Shown here: positions 1-4,708 of the stretch, piece after piece
Layout: every line of letters starts with the position of its first letter
Numbering within the stretch: the first letter of the stretch is position 1
Assembly (NCBI GenBank): GCA_947458895.1
Contig: CANHBY010000082.1
Span: 1-6,451 of the forward strand
Reading direction: 5' to 3'
Source of the DNA: Burkholderiales bacterium
Lineage (GTDB): Bacteria > Pseudomonadota > Gammaproteobacteria > Burkholderiales > Burkholderiaceae_C
DNA: 6,451 bases
Notes under the pieces: generated by a model
The model's database searches: none
The model's input: only the letters and a program-made list of their open reading frames with translations
Told to the model about the DNA's origin: nothing
Position numbers and translations under genes: made by a program

Positions 1-1
1 A

Positions 2-1486
2 GCTGCTTTGTTTGTTTGTCTGATGGCGATGTTTGGTTTTCTGATCAGGCGCGTGACGAACCCCGAAAAACAGGTTGCAATCTTGCGAGAAGGGTTGCGG
101 GCTGATTTCGAGAAGCTGGAGTCGAGGCTGCGTATGGACGTGCAGGAGAGCTCCAGGTCGAATCGGCAGGAGATTCTTGCCACCCTGAGTCAGTTTCAGC
201 AAACACTGCTGAACCAAAGTGGGGATGTAGCTCGTACGCAAAATGATCAAATTGATTCATTCAGGACTCAGCTTGGCACTTTTCAGCAGCTGCTGAGCCA
301 GTCGTTTCAGGAGATGGGGGGCTCGTTGGCACAACAAGCTTCTTCAGGCCGAGAAGGGTTAGATATGGCACTGAAGGGGCATGCGGAGTCTGGGGCTCTT
401 TCGCAGCAAAGGTTTGCGGAGATGCTGACTCAGCGATTGGAAGCGCTGGCTGAGGGCAATGAGCGACGTTTGGCTGAGGTTCGTACAACGCTGGAGCGTC
501 AACTGTCGGCATTGCAGCAGGGCAATGAGCACAAGTTGGAACAGATGCGCGCGACCGTGGACGAAAAACTCCACGCCACATTGGAGCAGCGGCTGGGCGA
601 CAGCTTTAAGCATGTTTCGGACCGCCTTGAACAGGTTCACCGTGGCTTGGGTGAGATGCAGAACTTGGCCAAGGATGTAGGTTCTTTGAATCGTGTTCTC
701 AACAACGTCAAGACACGCGGCGTATTCGGGGAGGTGCAGCTCTCACGCTTGCTCGAGCAGGTGTTTACGTCGGACCAATATGGCACGAACATCGAGGTGG
801 TACCGGGTACCGGGCGGCGGGTTGAGTTTGCAATCAAGTTGCCAGGTCGGCAGGACTCTGGGGTGCCTGTGTGGCTGCCGGTGGATGCGAAGTTTCCTCG
901 CGAAGACTACGAGCGGCTGCTAGAGGCGCAGGATCGGGCGGATCCGGTGGCCTCAGAGGTGGCGGCCAAGGCGATGGAAATGGGGTTGAAGCGTCAGGCG
1001 GCTGAGATCAGAGCGAAGTATGTTTCGCCCCCGTACACCACTGATTTCGCGATACTTTTTGTGCCAACCGAGGGGCTGTATGCGGAGGCATTGCGCAGGC
1101 CAGGGCTCGTGGAGTTCATGCAGCGGGAGCATCGAATCATGGTGACTGGGCCCACCACATTGCTGGCTACGCTGAATAGCCTGCAAGTTGGTTTCCGAAC
1201 ACTGGCGCTTGAGCAGCGCTCGGTGGAGGTGTGGGATTTATTGGGGGCCGTCAAGACAGAGTTTCACAAGTTTGGTGAGGTTCTGGCCAAGACCAAGAAG
1301 AAACTTGATGAGGCAAGCTCGGTGATTGAGTCTGCTGAGCAGCGGACTCGTGTCATGGGACGCCGCCTCAAGTCTGTGGAGGCCTTGACCGAGGACCGGG
1401 CCACAGCTCTTCTTGCTGGGGACGGGGCTTCAGGGGAATGGGTCGGCGATGGGGTTGATCGGCCGATAGAATCAGCGGAATCCTGA
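2..1486 (+). CDS. rmuC: DNA recombination protein RmuC, 5'-truncated by the window edge
   Basis: RmuC family protein, thought to limit recombination at inverted repeats; it has a restriction-endonuclease-like fold, and its biochemistry is poorly defined. The reading frame is open back to base 2 (codons Ala-Ala before the TTG at 8), so the true start lies upstream and the TTG is not a convincing start. Numbering from that TTG: residues 1-14 are the end of an N-terminal membrane anchor (LFVCLMAMFGFLI if TTG is read as Leu). Residues about 20-235 are a long Gln/Glu/Arg-rich coiled coil. The conserved RmuC core covers about 238-430, with the GVFGEVQLSRLLE block (238-250), VEFAIKLPG (272-280) and the family hallmark PVDAKFPREDY (291-301). 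A basic helical stretch follows, and the last 25 residues are Gly/Asp-rich and variable. The coiled coil contains a 22-residue near-duplication (about 150-193). No clear terminator follows; ppa starts 84 nt later. Confidence 0.93.
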   Translation, partial: AALFVCLMAMFGFLIRRVTNPEKQVAILREGLRADFEKLESRLRMDVQESSRSNRQEILATLSQFQQTLLNQSGDVARTQNDQIDSFRTQLGTFQQLLSQSFQEMGGSLAQQASSGREGLDMALKGHAESGALSQQRFAEMLTQRLEALAEGNERRLAEVRTTLERQLSALQQGNEHKLEQMRATVDEKLHATLEQRLGDSFKHVSDRLEQVHRGLGEMQNLAKDVGSLNRVLNNVKTRGVFGEVQLSRLLEQVFTSDQYGTNIEVVPGTGRRVEFAIKLPGRQDSGVPVWLPVDAKFPREDYERLLEAQDRADPVASEVAAKAMEMGLKRQAAEIRAKYVSPPYTTDFAILFVPTEGLYAEALRRPGLVEFMQREHRIMVTGPTTLLATLNSLQVGFRTLALEQRSVEVWDLLGAVKTEFHKFGEVLAKTKKKLDEASSVIESAEQRTRVMGRRLKSVEALTEDRATALLAGDGASGEWVGDGVDRPIESAES

Positions 1487-1529
1487 GGCTAGCGGCTGTT
1501 ATTCGGCAGTGCGTGGCGCGAGGCCCGGA

Positions 1530-1535
1530 TAAAAT
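1530..1535 (+). promoter_or_regulatory. Possible -10 box for ppa (TAAAAT)
   Basis: TAAAAT lies in the context CGGATAAAATC, 35 bp before the ppa start codon, and matches the sigma-70 -10 consensus at 5 of 6 bases. No convincing -35 hexamer lies 16-18 bp upstream, so the promoter is weak or activator-dependent, or the match is chance. If real, the transcript would begin near 1542 with a leader of about 29 nt. Confidence 0.35.
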
Positions 1536-1570
1536 CTTCATCATTTGCAACACCCACATCAATCACTGAC

Positions 1571-2107
1571 ATGAGCCTGAACAACGTCACCCCTGGCAAG
1601 AACGCGCCCGATCAATTCAATGTGATCATCGAAATCCCGATGAATTCGGACCCCATCAAGTACGAGGTCGACAAAGAAACTGGCGCTATTTTTGTGGATC
1701 GTTTCATGACGACTGCGATGCATTACCCTTGCAACTATGGCTATGTGCCCCAGACTCTGGCGGATGATGGGGACCCAGTGGATGTACTGGTGATGACGCC
1801 TTTTCCCTTGACACCGGGGGTTGTGGTGACTTGTCGGCCCATCGGCATGCTGAACATGGATGATGAGGCGGGTGGTGATGCCAAGTTATTGGCTGTGCCT
1901 CTCGACAAGATACTGCCGATCTATGCCCATGTGCAAAAGCCTGAGGATCTGAATGAGTTGAGCCTCAAACAAATTCAGCATTTTTTCGAGCACTACAAGG
2001 ACTTGGAGAAGGGCAAGTGGGTCAAGGTCAAGGGCTGGGAGGGCCCTGATGCAGCGCGGGCTGAGGTGGCGAAGGGAATCGCAGCCTACAACCAAGCCAA
2101 TCGGTGA
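1571..2107 (+). CDS. ppa: Inorganic pyrophosphatase (family I, soluble)
   Basis: Cytoplasmic Mg2+-dependent enzyme that hydrolyses pyrophosphate to two phosphates and so drives DNA, RNA and protein synthesis forward. The 178-residue length is typical of the bacterial hexameric enzyme. The family signature DDGDPVDVL is at 65-73. The residues corresponding to the E. coli active site are all present, shifted by one: Glu21, Lys30, Glu32, Arg44, Tyr52, Tyr56, Asp66, Asp68, Asp71, Asp98, Asp103, Lys105, Tyr142 and Lys143. The C-terminal block [20 protein letters not shown] (138-157) is also conserved. The ATG is supported because MSLNNV aligns with the usual MSL-NVPAGK start, yet no Shine-Dalgarno sequence precedes it (CATCAATCACTGAC). 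TGA is followed immediately by an in-frame TAA. It is a single gene between rmuC and glnB, with gaps on both sides that could hold promoters. Confidence 0.97.
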   Translation: MSLNNVTPGKNAPDQFNVIIEIPMNSDPIKYEVDKETGAIFVDRFMTTAMHYPCNYGYVPQTLADDGDPVDVLVMTPFPLTPGVVVTCRPIGMLNMDDEAGGDAKLLAVPLDKILPIYAHVQKPEDLNELSLKQIQHFFEHYKDLEKGKWVKVKGWEGPDAARAEVAKGIAAYNQANR

Positions 2108-2115
2108 TAAAAGTA

Positions 2116-2130
2116 GCCCAGTGATTGGGC
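2116..2130 (+). terminator. Weak hairpin just after ppa
   Basis: GCCCA (2116-2120) pairs with TGGGC (2126-2130), with a possible G-T pair closing a 3-nt loop, 8 nt after the ppa stop codon. Only CTTT follows, so this is a poor intrinsic terminator. Its right arm overlaps the left arm of another possible pairing (GGGCC 2127-2131 with GGCCC 2148-2152). Confidence 0.3.
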
Positions 2131-2149
2131 CTTTGGAAGGCGATTGAGG

Positions 2150-2176
2150 CCCTTTGATGATCGGATCGTCAAAGGG
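2150..2176. promoter_or_regulatory. 27-bp palindrome / hairpin upstream of glnB
   Basis: CCCTTTGA (2150-2157) and TCAAAGGG (2169-2176) are exact inverted repeats. Inside them, T2158-G2168 can wobble-pair and GAT (2159-2161) pairs with ATC (2165-2167), leaving the 3-nt loop CGG. The result is a stem of 11 Watson-Crick pairs plus one wobble. No T-run follows on either strand, so it is not a classic intrinsic terminator. Its centre (2163) lies about 44 bp upstream of the start site predicted from the CATAAT box at 2195, where an activator of a promoter lacking a -35 box would bind. It could instead be a leader or 3'-end RNA stem. The palindrome is plainly visible; the role is inferred. Confidence 0.5.
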
Positions 2177-2194
2177 GTGCTCTCGCGAACGGCA

Positions 2195-2200
2195 CATAAT
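2195..2200 (+). promoter_or_regulatory. Possible -10 box for glnB (CATAAT)
   Basis: CATAAT differs from TATAAT at one base and lies 42 bp before the glnB ATG, predicting a start near 2207. The position 16-18 bp upstream reads AAAGGGG, with no -35 likeness, which fits an activator-dependent promoter using the adjacent palindrome, or a chance match. Confidence 0.35.
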
Positions 2201-2230
2201 GGCTGTGCTGCGGTGCTTTTACTCGGCGTT

Positions 2231-2581
<351 letters not shown>

Positions 2582-2588
2582 TTTGGGT

Positions 2589-2613
2589 GGTATCGGTTTT
2601 TATGCCGGTTTTT
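2589..2613 (+). terminator. Probable weak terminator after glnB
   Basis: GGTAT (2589-2593) pairs with ATGCC (2602-2606), including one G-T pair, around the loop CGGTTTTT, and is followed by GGTTTTT. The stem is short. The motif CGGTTTTT occurs twice (2594-2601 and 2606-2613), so this could also be a small direct repeat. It sits in the 41-bp gap between two converging genes, where a terminator is expected. Confidence 0.4.
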
Positions 2614-2622
2614 GAGAGGGGG

Positions 2623-3075
2623 TCAGGTCCTGCCGGTGTGCTCTTTGACCCAATGACCCACGAGAAGCGCTGCCGGGTAGAACACCTGCTCTTCAACGGT
2701 GGCATGGTGCATCAGTTGCCCTGCAAACTCACAGGTGGCTGTGTCCCCAGCGGTTTCGCCTGCTGCAAGTAACTCTTGCAGGACCCCGAAGATCTTTTGA
2801 TGCTCGGCCAACATGCCTGGCAGTTCAATTTCTAGTTGATCGGTCAGCTCGAGTACGCCAGACATCTCTGGCGAAAATTTGCCCCCGGCCAAGGCTGGGA
2901 GAAGAACCAAAGGGGGCAAAGCAAAGAGCTCCTCTTTTGTGAAATGTGGGTCCATCAGCTTGGCAAGTTTGTTCGCTACACGCCCGACTGGACCTGGCAC
3001 TTTTGTTGCCAACACCAAGCGACTATGCAAGGCCTCATGCTCCTGAACCAATGGCGTGGGAATTCTGAATTGCAT
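2623..3075 (-). CDS. Hemerythrin-like (HHE) domain protein
   Basis: Probable four-helix-bundle, non-heme di-iron protein. Members of this family bind or sense oxygen, nitric oxide or iron, or help repair iron-sulphur centres; the exact role here is unknown. From the ATG at 3075 the protein has 150 residues, no signal peptide and no membrane segment, so it is cytoplasmic. Candidate iron ligands fall in the expected order: His13 and His17 (EHEALH), His44 and Glu48 (PHFTKEE), His92 (AEHQKIF), His123/His124 and Glu128/Glu129 (HHATVEEQVFYPAALLVG). I prefer this ATG over the in-frame GTG at 3084 because GGGGTGAG lies 4 nt upstream of it and would overlap the GTG. The gene is divergent from the P-type ATPase remnant; the shared upstream region holds an FNR-like box, which would suit oxygen-dependent control. 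Confidence 0.85.
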   Translation of the reverse strand: MQFRIPTPLVQEHEALHSRLVLATKVPGPVGRVANKLAKLMDPHFTKEELFALPPLVLLPALAGGKFSPEMSGVLELTDQLEIELPGMLAEHQKIFGVLQELLAAGETAGDTATCEFAGQLMHHATVEEQVFYPAALLVGHWVKEHTGRT

Positions 3076-3116
3076 GGAACTCACCCCAGAACAATGTCTG
3101 ATGCGGCAGCTTTCGC

Positions 3117-3142
3117 GCTTGTACGGAAAGCTTGTACGGCAA
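3117..3142. repeat. 13-bp tandem repeat, two copies
   Basis: GCTTGTACGGAAA (3117-3129) is followed directly by GCTTGTACGGCAA (3130-3142), 12 of 13 bases identical. The second copy can also fold as GCTTG-TACGG-CAAGC (3130-3144). It lies 42 bp upstream of the hemerythrin-like gene's start, within its probable leader or promoter. It could be a tandem binding site or simple slippage; no known motif was recognised. Confidence 0.6.
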
Positions 3143-3191
3143 GCAACCTGGTCATCATCAGCTCAGCATGAACCATTGATCTCCAAGCCAA

Positions 3192-3205
3192 CTGATCAAA
3201 GTCAA
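3192..3205. promoter_or_regulatory. FNR/ANR-like box
   Basis: CTGATCAAAGTCAA matches the FNR-family consensus TTGAT-N4-ATCAA at 8 of the 10 fixed positions and resembles ANR-type boxes of the form TTGATC-NN-GTCAA at all but the first base. A further half-site, TTGATC at 3176-3181, forms an exact inverted repeat with GATCAA at 3194-3199. The box lies between the divergent hemerythrin-like gene (117 bp from its start) and the ATPase remnant (42 bp before its GTG). No clear -10 box sits at the matching distance on either strand, so function is inferred only. Confidence 0.45.
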
Positions 3206-3228
3206 TAAGGCTGAATCTCGGGGCAGGT

Positions 3229-3237
3229 TAAGGTGGT
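3229..3237 (+). promoter_or_regulatory. Near-consensus ribosome binding site before the ATPase remnant
   Basis: TAAGGTGGT matches the full anti-Shine-Dalgarno complement TAAGGAGGT at 8 of 9 bases. The spacing to the GTG at 3247 is 9-10 nt, slightly long. The TAA of this motif is also an in-frame stop for the remnant, so translation could begin only downstream of it. Confidence 0.4.
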
Positions 3238-3246
3238 CAGTTCACG

Positions 3247-3519
3247 GTGCTGACCTTGTCTCAGCTGGCTCACTTGCTGGCCATTCGCTCTGAAACCTCT
3301 TCGCTCTGGAATTTGGGGCTGTTGACCAACAAGCCCTTGCTGGGTGCCTTGCTGCTTAGCTTCGGGCTGCAAATGGCAACGGTGTATGTTCAGCCCCTCA
3401 ACCCCCTTTTTAAAACCCACCCTTTGACACAGGCAGAACTCGGAATTTGCATGGCATCAGCCTGTGTGGTGTGGATCGCCGTGGAGCTTGAAAAGCTGTG
3501 GCGCCGCAGGCACCGATGA
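3247..3519 (+). pseudogene. C-terminal remnant of a cation-transporting P-type ATPase
   Basis: The 90-codon frame closely resembles the very end of P-type cation ATPases (Ca2+/cation type, Cation_ATPase_C region). LTLSQLAHLLAIRSE (2-16) matches the loop normally reading TL-LSQ-AH-LAIRSE. SLWNLGLLTNKPLLGALLL (19-37) matches SLF-IGLFSN--LL-A-LL. VYVQPLNPLFKTHPLTQAEL (46-65) matches the last periplasmic loop, and the end is a transmembrane helix followed by Glu-Leu-Glu-Lys and a basic tail. Two membrane segments are visible, about 30-48 and 65-82. Everything needed for pumping is absent: no DKTGT phosphorylation site, nucleotide-binding or actuator domain. Family likeness begins at about 3241 (FTVLTLSQ), and an in-frame TAA at 3229 closes the frame upstream, so most of an approximately 900-residue gene was deleted. 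The remaining frame has no frameshift or stop, and a good ribosome binding site precedes the GTG, so a small two-helix membrane protein could still be made. Confidence 0.75.
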
Positions 3520-3539
3520 GATAGGGCCCATAAGCAACT

Positions 3540-3929
3540 TCACCCACCCCAGAGCCAACGGCCCAGCTTAAAGCCAAGCATGGTGAAGGCCAACGCACCC
3601 GCTACATGAATCAGTGTGTGGGCCGCAGCGAGGCCGAACTCACCTCGCTGTAAAAGAGACAAGGACTCTGCTGAAAAGGCGGAGACGGTGGTCAATCCAC
3701 CCAGAAAACCAGTGATACACAACAGGCGCAGCACCTCATGGGGCGAGCGCTGGAACCAGACCATCGACAAACCGATCAGCAAGCCACCAGCGCAGTTGAC
3801 GAACACCGTACCCCAGGGGACCCAACTGCCCGGCTGAGACAGCACAAGCCCTGCCATCCAACGCAACACAGCGCCCAATGCCGCCCCGAGAGCCACAGCG
3901 AAGAGGTTCAGGCTGGTTAACGTGATCAT
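3540..3929 (-). CDS. crcB: Fluoride channel subunit CrcB/Fluc
   Basis: Small inner-membrane protein whose antiparallel dimer exports fluoride. It has 129 residues, the usual length, with four hydrophobic segments (about 5-29, 37-58, 66-88, 100-125). Motifs: GAALGAVLRW (15-24), WGTVFVNCAGGLLIG (39-53) with the conserved Asn45, and GFLGGLTTVSAFSAE (74-88) forming the TM3 break. The usual motif there is GGxTTFSTFSxE; here the first Phe-box residue is Val82 (codon GTC at 3686-3684) and only Phe85 remains. I place the start at the ATG 3929-3927, which overlaps the moaE stop codon as ATGA; a longer upstream frame (to 4040) reads through moaE in another frame and adds a non-conserved extension. No Shine-Dalgarno sequence precedes the ATG, so translation is probably coupled to moaE. 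It is the last gene of the minus-strand operon and ends 20 bp from the converging ATPase remnant. Confidence 0.92.
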   Translation of the reverse strand: MITLTSLNLFAVALGAALGAVLRWMAGLVLSQPGSWVPWGTVFVNCAGGLLIGLSMVWFQRSPHEVLRLLCITGFLGGLTTVSAFSAESLSLLQRGEFGLAAAHTLIHVAGALAFTMLGFKLGRWLWGG

Positions 3930-4447
3930 GTGGGCTTCAATGTGACGGGGCTTGAAAATGCGGGAGGTGGCGTGAGCGGTTGGTTGAATGCAGTCCATCG
4001 GGCGAGGGCTTGAGCATCTTCGAGGCGGGCCTCGACCCAATAGTCACCGTCGGCGCGATGCTCCTTTTTCCAGAAGGGGGCTTGTGTCTTAAGGTGATCC
4101 ATCAAGAACTCGCAAGCCTCAAAGGCCGGACCGCGGTGCGGGGCTGCGATGAGCACGAGCACGATGTTTTCTCCGGCATTCAGGCGCCCCACCCTGTGCA
4201 CGACACGGGCAGCATGGATATCGAAGCGCTCTATCGTTTCGTTGATCACCGCTTGGATGACGGCCTCGGTCATGCGGGGGTAATGCTCGATGGTCATGGC
4301 AGACAGGGCCTGACCTTGAGACACGCCGCGCACAAGGCCGACAAAACTAACGATAGCGCCTGTGCCGGGGCGCTGTGCTAACAGCTCACGCTGCTCGGCC
4401 AGAAGATCAAAATCATCGGCCTGTATGCGAACTGTGGGACTGTGCAT
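3926..4447 (-). CDS. moaE: Molybdopterin synthase catalytic (large) subunit MoaE
   Basis: Cytoplasmic subunit that, with thiocarboxylated MoaD, converts cyclic pyranopterin monophosphate into molybdopterin by adding two sulphurs. It has 173 residues, somewhat longer than E. coli MoaE because of a Pro-rich tail after Trp151 (NQPLTPPPAFSSPVTLKPT). Family blocks: GAIVSFVGLVRG (30-41), EHYPRMTE (54-61), VHRVGRLNAGE (83-93), IAAPHRGPAFEACEFLMDHLK (100-120) and APFWKKE (123-129). Lys120 and Lys127 correspond to the catalytic Lys119 and Lys126 of E. coli, and Arg40, His104 and Arg105 belong to the pterin/phosphate site. The start ATG lies 3 nt after the moaD stop, with GGCGG 8 nt before it. Its TGA overlaps the crcB ATG. 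Partner and substrate are clear from the neighbouring moaD and moeA. Confidence 0.97.
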   Translation of the reverse strand: MHSPTVRIQADDFDLLAEQRELLAQRPGTGAIVSFVGLVRGVSQGQALSAMTIEHYPRMTEAVIQAVINETIERFDIHAARVVHRVGRLNAGENIVLVLIAAPHRGPAFEACEFLMDHLKTQAPFWKKEHRADGDYWVEARLEDAQALARWTAFNQPLTPPPAFSSPVTLKPT

Positions 4448-4450
4448 CGT

Positions 4451-4708
4451 TCAACCGCCAGTGACTGGAGGGAAAAAAGCGACCTCAGCGCCCTCCGTGA
4501 GCAAGGTGGTATCAGGACACATTGTGAGGTTCAAAGCGCAGCGCACCGTGCGATCAGCCGACAGCGCATGAGCGTGCCGGGGGCTGCTGGCTACCAGCTG
4601 ACTTCGCAACGCGGCAATGGTGGCGCCGTGCTCCACACATACAGGCTCGAACTCTCCCAGAGCCTCTCGGAGTGCCGCGAAATAGCGCACCTGCACGGAC
4701 AGGGTCAT
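4451..4708 (-). CDS. moaD: Molybdopterin synthase sulphur carrier (small) subunit MoaD
   Basis: Ubiquitin-fold sulphur carrier: its C-terminal Gly-Gly is adenylated and thiocarboxylated, then inserted into MoaE to deliver sulphur. From the ATG at 4708 it has 85 residues, matching the family (about 81-85). Visible features are VQVRYFAALREALG (5-18), the region ATIAALRSQLV (29-39), and the C-terminal VAFFPPVTGG (76-85) ending exactly in Gly84-Gly85. The alternative TTG at 4720 would add only MGHG and is less likely, because the ATG forms an ATGA overlap with the moeA stop and has GGGG 6 nt upstream. The tail GG is intact, so the protein should be functional. Residues 57-65 (CALNLTMCP) carry two Cys at positions not known to be needed. 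Confidence 0.95.
   Translation of the reverse strand: MTLSVQVRYFAALREALGEFEPVCVEHGATIAALRSQLVASSPRHAHALSADRTVRCALNLTMCPDTTLLTEGAEVAFFPPVTGG

Noticed and set aside
2191..2208. Sigma-54-like promoter (GGCAC ... GC) upstream of glnB
   Set aside because: The GG at 2191-2192 has GC at 2202-2203 (9-nt gap) or 2207-2208 (14-nt gap), not the required 10-nt gap, and the -12 element lacks TTGC.
2836..3171. 111-codon plus-strand open frame opposite the hemerythrin-like gene
   Set aside because: The minus-strand gene has ordered His/Glu iron-ligand motifs; the plus-strand translation has none and is a shadow.
3520..3539. GGGCCC palindrome between the converging ATPase remnant and crcB as a bidirectional terminator
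   Set aside because: The inverted repeat is only 3 bp per arm with mismatches outside and no T-run on either strand.
3882..3975. Fluoride riboswitch ahead of crcB
   Set aside because: The upstream sequence is coding sequence of moaE and the ATG overlaps its stop codon; no riboswitch-like fold or conserved core was recognised.
3980..4381. 133-codon plus-strand open frame opposite moaE
   Set aside because: It lies antisense to the well-supported moaE gene and its translation resembles no family; high-GC genes commonly leave such open antisense frames.
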